Program-made: the position numbers and the translations under genes
NCBI GenBank assembly: GCA_024684665.1
Contig: JAIKWN010000031.1
Location: 1-24,219, forward strand
Reading direction: 5' to 3'
Length of the DNA stretch: 24,219 nucleotides
Source of the DNA: Clostridiales bacterium
Lineage (GTDB): Bacteria; Bacillota_A; Clostridia; Christensenellales; Aristaeellaceae
Notes under the pieces: generated by a model
The model's input: the letters and a program-made list of their open reading frames with translations, nothing else
Told to the model about the DNA's origin: nothing
The model's database searches: none
Part shown: piece after piece, positions 1 to 7,453 of the stretch
Position numbering within the stretch: the stretch's first letter is position 1
Layout: every line of letters begins with the position of its first letter

Positions 1-135
1 GGGGATATCTACCTCGTTGCGGATGTGCTCGGCCACACGGACGTCAACACGACAAGGAAGCATTACGCTGCAATCGCAGAGGATCGCAGGAGAATCGCAG
101 CGGAAAAGACCGTGCTGCGGGATGACAAGAGATAA
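1..135 (+). CDS. Tyrosine recombinase/integrase, C-terminal fragment (5' part outside window)
   Basis: The reading frame is open from the first base and ends at TAA 133-135, giving the last 44 residues of a protein. They contain LGHTDVNTT followed by RKHYA. This is the signature of the C-terminal catalytic domain of tyrosine recombinases (XerC/XerD and phage-type integrases): the histidine of the LGH motif and, ten residues later, the nucleophilic tyrosine of HY. A charged helix rich in Arg, Glu and Asp follows, as is common after the active-site tyrosine. The family cuts and rejoins DNA at specific sites, either to resolve chromosome dimers or to integrate mobile elements. The catalytic Arg residues lie outside the window, so Xer housekeeping and integrase roles cannot be separated. 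The gene converges on the MscS gene and shares the hairpin at 192-215 with it. Confidence 0.85.
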   Translation, partial: GDIYLVADVLGHTDVNTTRKHYAAIAEDRRRIAAEKTVLRDDKR

Positions 136-191
136 AAGCCGATCTTGGATGATCATTACCGAAATATGCGCTGATGCGCAAAAGAACAAGA

Positions 192-215
192 GGAACCGCC
201 CTTGCGAGCGGTTCC
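192..215. terminator. Bidirectional hairpin terminator between the recombinase and mscS genes
   Basis: A perfect 8-bp inverted repeat (GGAACCGC at 192-199, GCGGTTCC at 208-215) encloses an 8-base loop. On the plus strand it is followed by a T-rich stretch (CATTTGTTT). On the minus strand a T-rich stretch (TCTTGTTCTTTT) follows. It lies between two convergent genes, as expected for a shared intrinsic terminator. Confidence 0.75.
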
Positions 216-233
216 CATTTGTTTCCAACGATC

Positions 234-1031
234 TTATTTGTCTGAGATGATCCGGACTGCAGGAGACTTGACTCCGGCCTTACCAAGGGCCTTCGTGATG
301 TTCTCAGTCGCAAGTGCGCAGACGCCTGCGTATTCGCCTGGAATGACCCAGGAGCGCGCGTTGATTTCCATCGCTTCGTTCGTCCCACCGACGCAGCAGG
401 CGCTGATTTCCTGATCCTTCATGATCCCTTCGGTCTCTTTCATGGCCGCGATCATGACCGCTTTTGCTTCCTCAATGTCCGTATCCTTCGCCACGGAGAA
501 CTTGATGTCCAAACGGCGTTTGTCCTCGCCGGTGAAGTTTGTGACGTTCGCGTTCATCAGCGCGCCATTTGGCACCGTGATGTCAATGTTGTCCGGCGTA
601 CGGATCTTGGTGTAGAACATGGTGATTTCCTGCACGATGCCTTCCGCACCTGCGGCGCTGATAAAGTCGTCCACGCGGAACGGCCGGAAAATCATCAGCA
701 TGATACCGCCGGCCAGATTGGAGAGAGCGCCCTGCAGAGCCAAGCCGACAGCAACACCTGCCGAGGCAATCACCGTAACGACAGAGGCCATCGGGACGCC
801 GAGAATGCCGATGATGGAGACTACCAGCACCGCCAGCAGCAAGCCCTTAAGCACGTTCAGCAGGAATGCAGTAACTGTGCTGTCCAGCTTTTCAACCGCC
901 TTCAGCTTTGAGAGCACCTTCATGATGCGGTCGATCAGCCACTTTCCTACGAACCAGACGATCAGCGCGAGAATGATTTTGGATGCCGCATTGGTACAGA
1001 TATCGATTGCCGTTTTCCCAAATTCGCCCAT
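234..1031 (-). CDS. mscS: Small-conductance mechanosensitive channel, MscS family
   Basis: A 265-residue inner-membrane protein of minimal MscS size. MscS channels open under membrane tension and release solutes on hypo-osmotic shock. Hydrophobic segments lie at about residues 17-37 and 58-80. The pore helix TM3 is at about 85-118, with the Ala/Gly-rich stretch AGVAVGLALQGALSNLAGG that packs the pore, followed by the characteristic FRPFRVDD turn into the cytoplasmic beta domain. That domain carries the conserved pattern TKIRTPDNIDITVPNG. There is no added N-terminal sensor domain. The ATG at 1029-1031 has a good Shine-Dalgarno (AAGGAGA) just upstream. The gene stands alone, divergent from nfnA and convergent with the recombinase gene. 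The family is certain; the exact conductance class is not. Confidence 0.95.
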   Translation of the reverse strand: MGEFGKTAIDICTNAASKIILALIVWFVGKWLIDRIMKVLSKLKAVEKLDSTVTAFLLNVLKGLLLAVLVVSIIGILGVPMASVVTVIASAGVAVGLALQGALSNLAGGIMLMIFRPFRVDDFISAAGAEGIVQEITMFYTKIRTPDNIDITVPNGALMNANVTNFTGEDKRRLDIKFSVAKDTDIEEAKAVMIAAMKETEGIMKDQEISACCVGGTNEAMEINARSWVIPGEYAGVCALATENITKALGKAGVKSPAVRIISDK

Positions 1032-1093
1032 AACCTTTTCTCCTTTCCGGTTCTGTATGGTTCCCGGTGGTATATGCCACCGCTTCTGCCGGT

Positions 1094-1099
1094 ATTATA
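1094..1099 (-). promoter_or_regulatory. Candidate -10 element of the mscS promoter
   Basis: On the minus strand a perfect TATAAT occupies 1099-1094, about 63 bases before the mscS ATG. The -35 position (1122-1117, GTGCAA) matches the consensus poorly, and no exact extended -10 TGn is present. This is therefore a plausible but weak or activator-dependent promoter. Confidence 0.45.
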
Positions 1100-1397
1100 C
1101 ACGATCACTGCAGAGATTGCACGAAAAAGTTCATGAAACGGTCCATCTTACAAAGCAGTGAATCGGGTCTCGCAGCAGGAATCGTTCCTTCAATCGATAT
1201 AGGGTGTGCTTTCAAGTACCAGTCTTGCTCCGCTGCAGCCAAAGTCCAACAAAACGCATGAGATTCAGCTGTCCCATAAAATATGCGAGCAGTGGGTTCT
1301 AATATGGTTTTGAAAAATTCTCCGGCTTTTCGTTTGTCCTTCCAGGACCTCATGTTTCTGCTCATCTGACTTATTTTTCTGCGTGACAGAATTTCAT

Positions 1398-1427
1398 TTG
1401 CACTCTTATGGTTCTTGGGTATATAAT
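1398..1427 (+). promoter_or_regulatory. Promoter of the nfnAB operon
   Basis: TTGCAC at 1398-1403 and a perfect TATAAT at 1422-1427 are separated by 18 bases, a good SigA-type promoter. Transcription would start near 1434. This rules out the upstream in-frame ATG at 1408 as the nfnA start, because it lies inside the promoter, and supports the TTG at 1459. Confidence 0.75.
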
Positions 1428-1445
1428 GTCTGTTAAGCAAAGCTT

Positions 1446-1452
1446 GGGAGGG
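1446..1452 (+). promoter_or_regulatory. Shine-Dalgarno deciding the TTG start of nfnA
   Basis: GGGAGGG ends six bases before the TTG at 1459-1461. It is the only good ribosome-binding site in the region. With the promoter at 1398-1427 it fixes translation start at this TTG rather than at the in-frame ATGs at 1408 or 1426. Confidence 0.75.
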
Positions 1453-1458
1453 ATTCTT

Positions 1459-2310
1459 TTGTATCGAATCGTTCGGAAGCGCGTGCTGAACCCGACCGTT
1501 CACGAGATCGAGGTGGAAGCGCCGCTGGTTGCCCGGAAGGCAAAGCCGGGCCAGTTTATCATCCTGCGCGTCAATGAGGAAGGCGAACGCATTCCGCTGA
1601 CCGTCGCGGGGACAAATCCCGTAGAAGGTACCGTGAAGGTGATCTTCCAGATCGTCGGTGCAACTACCATGCTGCTCGGGCAGAAGCAGGCGGGGGAGAG
1701 CATACAGGATTTCGTAGGGCCTCTCGGTACGCCGACGGAAACCGAAGGCATCGGGAGCGTCTGCGTGATCGGCGGTGGTGTAGGCTGCGCCATTGCGCTG
1801 CCCATCGCGGAGGAGTTCCACAGGCTGGGTGCGAAAGTCACCAGCATCATCGGTTTCCGGAACCGGGATCTCGTGATCCTTGAGGATGAGTTTTCCGCCT
1901 GTTCCGACGAGTTCATCCTGATGACGGACGATGGCAGCTATGGAAGGCATGGAAATGTGACCGTTCCGCTGAAGGAAAAGCTGGAGGCGGGTCAGCGGTT
2001 TGACCGGATTATCACCATTGGTCCCATGATCATGATGAAATTCGTGGTCGCCACAGCTAAACCCTTCGGCGTGCCCGTCACGGTCAGCATGAACCCCATC
2101 ATGATCGATGGTACGGGCATGTGCGGCGGCTGCCGGGTTACCCTTCAGAAGGACGGGAAGCGCGTGACAAAGTTTGCCTGTGTGGACGGACCGGACTTCG
2201 ACGGATACGAGATCGACTTTGACGAGGCCATGAGCCGCGGCCGCATGTACGCGGAGTATGAGCGGCATGCCTACGAAGAAACCTGCAATCTGCTGCGCGC
2301 AAAGGAGTGA
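1459..2310 (+). CDS. nfnA: NfnA-type ferredoxin:NADP+ oxidoreductase small subunit (FAD, [2Fe-2S])
   Basis: A 283-residue cytosolic protein starting at TTG (reads MYRIVRKR, the usual start of this family). With NfnB it forms an electron-bifurcating transhydrogenase that couples ferredoxin, NADH and NADP+. The order is a ferredoxin-reductase-like FAD domain (about 1-95, with KPGQF and RIPLT), an NAD-binding domain with the glycine-rich VCVIGGGVGC (101-110), and a C-terminal iron-sulfur segment. In that segment Asp217 precedes Cys222 and Cys225 (CGGC), with Cys241 further on, fitting the Asp-plus-three-Cys ligation reported for Nfn-type enzymes. The stop is five bases before the nfnB ATG, and the nfnB Shine-Dalgarno lies in its last codons. 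Related proteins are annotated as sulfide dehydrogenase or PyrK-like; the nfnB partner favours Nfn. Confidence 0.9.
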   Translation: MYRIVRKRVLNPTVHEIEVEAPLVARKAKPGQFIILRVNEEGERIPLTVAGTNPVEGTVKVIFQIVGATTMLLGQKQAGESIQDFVGPLGTPTETEGIGSVCVIGGGVGCAIALPIAEEFHRLGAKVTSIIGFRNRDLVILEDEFSACSDEFILMTDDGSYGRHGNVTVPLKEKLEAGQRFDRIITIGPMIMMKFVVATAKPFGVPVTVSMNPIMIDGTGMCGGCRVTLQKDGKRVTKFACVDGPDFDGYEIDFDEAMSRGRMYAEYERHAYEETCNLLRAKE

Positions 2311-2314
2311 GAAC

Positions 2315-3730
2315 ATGGCCATCGAACGGAAAAAGCACGAGATGCCGACCCAGGCCCCCGAGGTGCGCGCACATAATTTCAATGAGGTCGCACTAGGCTA
2401 TACCGCTGAAATCGCCCAGGCTGAGGCACAGCGCTGCCTCTCCTGCCGGGATATGCCCTGCGTCGCCGGCTGTCCGGTCGGGATCCCGATCCCGAAATTC
2501 ATCTCCGAAATGAAAAAAGGCGACTTTGAGGCGGCGTATCGTGTCATCCGCGCCTCCTCATCGCTCCCGGCGGTGTGCGGGCGCGTTTGCCCGCAGGAAA
2601 CCCAGTGTGAGAGTCGCTGCACGCTGATGGTCAAGGCGAAGATGGAGCCGGTCGGCATCGGCAGGCTGGAGCGCTTCGCTGCGGACTGGCATGCAGCACA
2701 TGCTGAGGCCGCACAGCAGAAGCCGGAACCGAACGGACATAAGGTCGCGGTTGTCGGCGCCGGTCCCTCGGGGCTTACCTGCGCCGGGGATCTCGCAATG
2801 AAGGGGTATGCCGTTTCGGTCTTCGAAGCGCTGCATACTGCGGGCGGCGTGCTCGTGTATGGTATCCCGGAATTCCGTCTGCCGAAGGCCATCGTGCGCC
2901 GTGAAGTCGACGGGCTCAGGGAACTCGGCGTGGACATTCAGACAAACGTCGTGATCGGAAAGACGCTGACCGTGGACGAGCTGTTCGAAATGGGCTACGA
3001 GGCAGTCTTCATCGGAAGCGGCGCGGGCCTTCCCAACTTCATGAATATACCGGGAGAGGCGCTCAAGGGCGTATATTCCGCGAATGAATTCCTGACGCGT
3101 TCCAATCTTATGAAGGCGTATCTCGACGATCCCGCGACGCCCATCATGAAAGGCGGAAAGGTAGCCGTGGTCGGCGGCGGAAACGTCGCGATGGACGCGG
3201 CGCGCACGGCGCTGCGCCTCGGCGCGGAGCATGTGTACATCATCTACCGCCGCTCCATGGAAGAACTCCCCGCGCGGCGTGAGGAAGTTGAACACGCTGA
3301 GGAGGAAGGCATCGACTTCCGGCTGCTGAACAATCCGGTGGAGATCCTTGGATATAAGAATCCGGATGATCCGCGGGACCCGAAGAACGGATTTGTGACC
3401 GGCATCCGATGCATCCGCATGGAGCTCGGCGAGCCGGACGCAAGTGGGAGAAGGCGGCCCGTGGAGATCCCCGGAAGCGAATTTACGCTTGACGTGGACA
3501 CCGTGATCATGGCCATAGGCACAAGCCCGAACCCGCTTATCAAGAACACAACGGAGGGCCTCACGGTCAACCGGAAGGGCGGTATCGTCGTGACCGAAGA
3601 AGGACTGACGAGCCGTGAGAACGTCTGGGCCGGTGGTGACGCCGTGACCGGTGCGGCGACGGTCATCTCCGCCATGGGCGCAGGCAAGACCGCGGCGCAG
3701 GCCATAGACCGGGCACTTACAGGCGCCTGA
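2315..3730 (+). CDS. nfnB: NfnB-type NADPH-dependent oxidoreductase large subunit (GltD-like, FAD, two [4Fe-4S])
   Basis: A 471-residue partner of NfnA, homologous to the small subunit of glutamate synthase. ATG 2315 follows AAAGGAG; an in-frame ATG further upstream lies inside nfnA and lacks support. Two four-cysteine clusters sit at the N-terminus (Cys41, 44, 49, 53 and Cys88, 92, 98, 102), as in GltD/Nfn/DPD proteins that carry two [4Fe-4S] centres. An FAD-binding VVGAGPSG follows at 146-153, then the NADP-binding VVGGGN at 285-290 with the downstream YRRS expected for phosphate recognition. The C-terminal FAD motif VWAGGDAVTGAATV is also present. No glutamate synthase large subunit is nearby, which favours NADPH/ferredoxin balancing over glutamate synthesis. 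Many databases call it NADPH-dependent glutamate synthase. Confidence 0.9.
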   Translation: MAIERKKHEMPTQAPEVRAHNFNEVALGYTAEIAQAEAQRCLSCRDMPCVAGCPVGIPIPKFISEMKKGDFEAAYRVIRASSSLPAVCGRVCPQETQCESRCTLMVKAKMEPVGIGRLERFAADWHAAHAEAAQQKPEPNGHKVAVVGAGPSGLTCAGDLAMKGYAVSVFEALHTAGGVLVYGIPEFRLPKAIVRREVDGLRELGVDIQTNVVIGKTLTVDELFEMGYEAVFIGSGAGLPNFMNIPGEALKGVYSANEFLTRSNLMKAYLDDPATPIMKGGKVAVVGGGNVAMDAARTALRLGAEHVYIIYRRSMEELPARREEVEHAEEEGIDFRLLNNPVEILGYKNPDDPRDPKNGFVTGIRCIRMELGEPDASGRRRPVEIPGSEFTLDVDTVIMAIGTSPNPLIKNTTEGLTVNRKGGIVVTEEGLTSRENVWAGGDAVTGAATVISAMGAGKTAAQAIDRALTGA

Positions 3731-3751
3731 TCAGACAGACATCAGAAAAAG

Positions 3752-3783
3752 CGGAGCATATCAAATTGATATGCTCCGTTTTT
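3752..3783. terminator. Bidirectional intrinsic terminator between nfnB and rlmL
   Basis: A near-perfect inverted repeat (3752-3764 with 3766-3778, core CGGAGCATATC/GATATGCTCCG) is followed by five Ts at 3779-3783 on the plus strand. It is preceded by AAAAAG, so it also has a T tract on the minus strand. It sits between convergent genes and probably ends both. Confidence 0.9.
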
Positions 3784-3795
3784 CTGTATGGAAAA

Positions 3796-4923
3796 CTACG
3801 GATTCCGTTTTCCGTAAAAGGTCATGAACTCGCATTCCAGCCGCCCGTTGTAGAAGCGGCGCTTTTTGTCCGCGCGGCGGCCCAGGCAGCGTTCGAAACC
3901 CGGGTGGGAGGTGATGGCCGAGAGGCTCCAGCCAGGATGGTTCCGAAGCATGACTCCGAGGTCGCGGTACAGCGCCTCGCAGGCTTTCCGGTCCGAAAGC
4001 CGCTCTCCATAGGGCGGATTGGTCAGGAATACGCCCACGGGTTCTGTCCGTCTGCAGTCCCGCATGTCACGGGTGGAGAGGGGAACGCGGCCGGCAAGCC
4101 CGGCAGCCTTCAGGTGCCTCCTTGCCAGATCCACAGCGCTTGGGTCAATATCACTGCCCTCAATACCGGAAACTCGGTCGGGATCGAAGCGCGCTTCCGC
4201 TTCCTTCCTCAGGGCGGCAAAGGCGGCCTGAGGCATTTCCGGCCAGCTTTCCATGGCAAACTCCCGCGTGAGACCCGGCGCTCGGTCGGCCATGCGCATT
4301 GCAGCCTCAATAACGAGAGTCCCCGTCCCGCACATGGGATCAGCGAGGGGCATACCCGGGCGCCAGGGGGAGAGTTCGACGAGGGCAGCAGCCAGGGTTT
4401 CCCGGAGGGGCGCTTCGCCGTTCCACGTGCGGTAGCCCCTGCGGTTCAGCGCGGTCCCGCTGGCATCCAGCGAAAGTCGGACGCGGTCGGCGTGGATCTG
4501 GAAGGACACGGCAACGGTCTCCCCGTCTTCCGGCAGGGGGAAGAGGCGGTATTTCTCCCGGAGGCGCTCCACGATGGCCTTTTTCAGAATGGACTGGCAG
4601 TCCCGTACGCTCATGAGAGCGCTCCTCGCGCAGTTTCCTGTGACGGGGAAGCGGGAATGACGGGAAAGGAAACGCTCCCAGGGAAGTTCCCTTGCACGGT
4701 CAAAGAGTTCCGTAAAGCTTCTCGCATCAAAGGAAGCAACCTCCAGGAGCACCCGGTCCGCCGTGCGCAGCCAGAGCTGTGCGCGGAAGGCGTCTTCAAA
4801 GCTGCCGGTAAAGCGGGCACCGCCATTCTCCGCCCTGGCAGGAAGCTCCAGCGACGTAAGTTCTCTTGAAACGAGCCCCTCCATACCGAAGGCCGCCGTT
4901 GCGATCCAGGTAAACGTTTCCAT
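3796..4923 (-). CDS. rlmL: THUMP-domain 23S rRNA guanine-N2 methyltransferase (RlmL/YpsC type)
   Basis: A 375-residue SAM-dependent methyltransferase, the single-enzyme form found in Firmicutes and equivalent to the N-terminal half of E. coli RlmL (methylation of a guanine in 23S rRNA). It opens with FTWIATAAFGMEGLVSREL, typical of the family. A THUMP RNA-binding domain follows (about 45-155), and then a Rossmann methyltransferase with motif I DPMCGTG (195-201) and motif IV NPPYGE (302-307). The start is ATG 4921-4923, preceded by AAAGGGGATG. A longer in-frame start at 4980 is excluded because a strong promoter lies over it (4952-4980). It is a single gene convergent with nfnAB. Family assignment is firm; the exact rRNA target is inferred from homology. 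Confidence 0.9.
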   Translation of the reverse strand: METFTWIATAAFGMEGLVSRELTSLELPARAENGGARFTGSFEDAFRAQLWLRTADRVLLEVASFDARSFTELFDRARELPWERFLSRHSRFPVTGNCARSALMSVRDCQSILKKAIVERLREKYRLFPLPEDGETVAVSFQIHADRVRLSLDASGTALNRRGYRTWNGEAPLRETLAAALVELSPWRPGMPLADPMCGTGTLVIEAAMRMADRAPGLTREFAMESWPEMPQAAFAALRKEAEARFDPDRVSGIEGSDIDPSAVDLARRHLKAAGLAGRVPLSTRDMRDCRRTEPVGVFLTNPPYGERLSDRKACEALYRDLGVMLRNHPGWSLSAITSHPGFERCLGRRADKKRRFYNGRLECEFMTFYGKRNP

Positions 4924-4951
4924 GCCATCGCATCCCCTTTCCGTTTCGATG

Positions 4952-4980
4952 AGTATAGCTGCGGAAAGATAAAGCGTCAA
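4952..4980 (-). promoter_or_regulatory. Promoter of rlmL
   Basis: On the minus strand TTGACG (4980-4975) and TATACT (4957-4952) are 17 bases apart, close to the SigA consensus. Transcription would start near 4945, giving a leader of roughly 20 bases before the ATG at 4923. Confidence 0.8.
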
Positions 4981-5080
4981 TCATTTCCTGCGGTATGCCT
5001 GCCAGGGAATCTGTTTTGTGCTTTTTCATGGATTCAATGTGCCTGTTTGAGCTCGTTTTGCCTGAATCTACGTTCTGCCC

Positions 5081-5109
5081 TTGCGCAGAGGCGGACAAAG
5101 TGATAAAAT
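5081..5109 (+). promoter_or_regulatory. Promoter of the serC-serA-metF-metH operon
   Basis: TTGCGC (5081-5086) and TAAAAT (5104-5109) are 17 bases apart, and TGA directly before the -10 gives an extended -10 element. Transcription would start near 5116, leaving a leader of about 40 bases before the serC ATG. That is too short for a SAM riboswitch or a T-box, and none is visible further upstream. Confidence 0.7.
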
Positions 5110-5154
5110 ACGCAATTGTTTCGATTTCTCATAAACTCAGATGAGGTGACGATT

Positions 5155-6225
5155 ATGGATCGTGTGTACAATTTTGCCCCCGGCCCTTCCATGCTTCCGC
5201 TTCCTGTCCTCCAGCAGGTGCAGAAAGAGCTTCTCTGCTATGGCGATACCGGTATGTCCGTCATGGAAATGAGCCATCGTTCGAAAATGTATCTTTCTAT
5301 CTTCGAGGACGCCAAAGCAGGGTTCCGGGAGGTCATGGGCATCCCGGAGAATTACAGCGTGCTTTTCCTGCAGGGCGGTGCTACTGCCATGTTTGCCGCC
5401 GTTGCGATGAATCTCATGCAGGGCGGTCATGCCGATTATGTAGACAGCGGAAACTTTGCTCATAACGCGCTCGTGGAAGCGAAGAAGTATGGCGCAGTGA
5501 ATGTGGCGGGTTCTTCTCGGGAGACCGGCTATACGCGCATCCCCGATTATAAGCTGACGCCGGACGCCTCATACGTCCACATTACCACCAATAACACCAT
5601 TTACGGAACCCGCTGGAATCATCTCCCTGAGACGGGAAATGTTCCGTTGGTCGCCGATATGTCTTCCAATATCCTCTCTGAGGTGTACGACGTATCCCGT
5701 TTCGGTCTGATTTATGCCGGAGCCCAGAAAAATGTTGCGCCTGCCGGCGTTGTGCTCGTCGTGGTGCGCAATGATCTCCTGGGTCATGCGCTGCCAATCA
5801 CTCCCAAAGTCATGGACTTCTCCATCATGACGGAGAAGGACAGCATGCTCAATACACCGAACTGCTTCGGCATCTACGTGGCCGGCCTGGTCTTCCGCTG
5901 GATCCGGGAGCAGGGCGGAGTACCGGCGCTTGAAAAGGTGAATATCGAAAAGGCGAATCTGCTGTATTCCTTCCTGGATGACAGCAGTCTGTTCCACGGA
6001 ACTGCCGAAAAAGAGCATCGCAGCCGCATGAACGTGACCTTCGTCACAGGCGATCCGGAGAAGGATGCGGACTTTGTGAAAGCTGCCGCCGCCAAAGGAT
6101 TCGTCAACCTGAAGGGGCACCGTATCGTAGGCGGCATGCGCGCCTCCATCTACAACGCAATGCCCATTGAAGGCGTTTCTGCTCTCGTGTCCTTTATGAA
6201 GGAATACGAAGTGAAGAATGCTTAA
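5155..6225 (+). CDS. serC: Phosphoserine aminotransferase
   Basis: A 356-residue PLP enzyme that converts 3-phosphohydroxypyruvate and glutamate to O-phosphoserine and 2-oxoglutarate, the second step of serine synthesis. The protein starts DRVYNFAPGPSMLP and carries the SerC hallmarks GDTGMSVMEMSHRS (30-43), the substrate-binding LQGGATAMF (72-80), TNNTIYGT (145-152) and the PLP lysine Lys192 in AGAQKN. Length is typical. The start is ATG 5155 behind GAGGTGA; an upstream in-frame ATG at 5116 would lie at the predicted transcription start. It is the first gene of the operon, and serA follows after 34 bases. Confidence 0.96.
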   Translation: MDRVYNFAPGPSMLPLPVLQQVQKELLCYGDTGMSVMEMSHRSKMYLSIFEDAKAGFREVMGIPENYSVLFLQGGATAMFAAVAMNLMQGGHADYVDSGNFAHNALVEAKKYGAVNVAGSSRETGYTRIPDYKLTPDASYVHITTNNTIYGTRWNHLPETGNVPLVADMSSNILSEVYDVSRFGLIYAGAQKNVAPAGVVLVVVRNDLLGHALPITPKVMDFSIMTEKDSMLNTPNCFGIYVAGLVFRWIREQGGVPALEKVNIEKANLLYSFLDDSSLFHGTAEKEHRSRMNVTFVTGDPEKDADFVKAAAAKGFVNLKGHRIVGGMRASIYNAMPIEGVSALVSFMKEYEVKNA

Positions 6226-6259
6226 GGCAAAAGAAGCAAACGGAAAGAAGGAAACCGCT

Positions 6260-7438
6260 ATGCCATACCGTATCCGCACACTGAATTCCATCTCGCCGGC
6301 CATCTACAGCCAGCTTGGTGAACAGTACCGCGTTTCTGACGCAGAAGAGAATCCGGACGCCATTCTGGTGCGCTCCGCGAAAATGCACGATATGCCGATT
6401 CCCGACAGTCTTCTCGCCGTCGCTCGCGCAGGCGCCGGGGTCAACAACATCCCGATCGATGATATGAGCAAACGCGGAATCTGCGTATTCAACACGCCGG
6501 GCGCGAACGCGAACGCTGTGTGTGAACTGGTCATCGCCGGCCTGCTTCTTTCCTGCCGGAACATCGTGGGCGGTATTGCTTGGGAGCAGACGCTCAAAGG
6601 GCACGGTGACGCCATTGAGAAAGAAGTCGAGAAGGGGAAATCCGCCTTTGCCGGGCCGGAACTCCGTGGGAAGACCCTGGGCGTTGTCGGTCTCGGCGCT
6701 ATCGGCGTCCTGGTAGCCAACTCCGCGATCGCTCTAGGCATGAACGTCGTGGGCTATGACCCGATGATCTCCGTCGATCATGCCTGGCGCCTCTCCCGGA
6801 GCGTGCGCCATGAGAACTCGCTGGACGCGCTCTTCTCCTCCTGCGATTTCCTGACCGTTCATGTCCCGCTGAACGACAATACCCGCGGGCTTATCGGGCG
6901 GCGTGCTTTCTCGCTCTGCCGTAAGGGCATCCGCATCATGAACTTCGCACGCGGCGGCCTCGTCGACGAAGAAGCCCTGATCGACGCCCTGGGCGACGGA
7001 ACGGTGTCCCATTATGTCACGGATTTCGGCAGCGACCGGCTTCTCGGACTGGATGGCGTCATCTGCCTGCCGCATCTCGGCGCTTCCACACCGGAAAGCG
7101 AAGAAAACTGTGCGGTCATGGCGGCAGCGCAGCTGCGGGACTATCTGGAGTTCGGTGCGATCCGCAACAGCGTGAATCTGCCCCCCCTGGATCTGGCCCG
7201 TACGAACAAGCCCCGTCTCGTCTGCATCCATGAAAACGTCCCGAATTTGCTGGGCTCCATTACCTCGGCGGTAGCTCGTTTCTCTATTAACATCTCGGAT
7301 ATGGTGAACCGCTCCCGCGGACAGTATGCCGTATCCGCTCTGGACCTGGACAGCGTTCCCGCCGGACGGGAAGAGGAGCTGACTGATGCGGCGCGTGCCA
7401 TTCCCGGCGTTCTGCGCGTACGCCTGATCGGCGTCTGA
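6260..7438 (+). CDS. serA: D-3-phosphoglycerate dehydrogenase, ACT-domain form
   Basis: A 392-residue NAD-dependent dehydrogenase for the first step of serine synthesis. ATG 6260 follows AAGAAGGAAA; an ATG at 6218 would overlap serC by 8 bases but has no clear ribosome-binding site. The protein has a split substrate domain, a Rossmann fold with LGVVGLGAIGVLVANSA near 140, then NFARGGLVDEEAL holding the catalytic Arg, and HLGASTPESEEN holding the catalytic His. The C-terminal 70 residues form an ACT domain (VPNLLGSITSAV, INISDMVNRSRG), the usual site of serine feedback inhibition in SerA. The long form's intervening ASB domain is absent, as in many Firmicutes. serC directly upstream confirms the pathway. 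Confidence 0.93.
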   Translation: MPYRIRTLNSISPAIYSQLGEQYRVSDAEENPDAILVRSAKMHDMPIPDSLLAVARAGAGVNNIPIDDMSKRGICVFNTPGANANAVCELVIAGLLLSCRNIVGGIAWEQTLKGHGDAIEKEVEKGKSAFAGPELRGKTLGVVGLGAIGVLVANSAIALGMNVVGYDPMISVDHAWRLSRSVRHENSLDALFSSCDFLTVHVPLNDNTRGLIGRRAFSLCRKGIRIMNFARGGLVDEEALIDALGDGTVSHYVTDFGSDRLLGLDGVICLPHLGASTPESEENCAVMAAAQLRDYLEFGAIRNSVNLPPLDLARTNKPRLVCIHENVPNLLGSITSAVARFSINISDMVNRSRGQYAVSALDLDSVPAGREEELTDAARAIPGVLRVRLIGV

Positions 7439-7453
7439 TCCGGAGAAAAGGCT

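Larger units (their letters stand above)
1032..1458. other. Intergenic region between divergent mscS and nfnA
   Basis: This 427-base gap separates two divergently transcribed genes. It holds a candidate mscS promoter at its left end and the nfnA promoter and ribosome-binding site at its right end. In the middle, about 1123-1397, I see no convincing gene, RNA structure or repeat. The composition is more AT-rich than the flanking genes and short open frames there lack ribosome-binding sites. Confidence 0.6.

Noticed and set aside
1338..1358. Small hairpin GTCC-TTCCA-GGAC upstream of nfnA
   Set aside because: The stem is only four base pairs, lacks a T tract, and lies upstream of the promoter, so no attenuator or terminator role is supported.
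1105..2382. Long minus-strand open frame (425 codons) opposite nfnA
   Set aside because: It lies antisense to a clearly recognised gene, runs through the nfnA promoter, and its translation has no recognisable motif; GC-rich codon use opens the opposite frame.
3766..4869. Plus-strand open frame of 367 codons opposite rlmL
   Set aside because: It begins inside the terminator hairpin and is the mirror of the methyltransferase gene.
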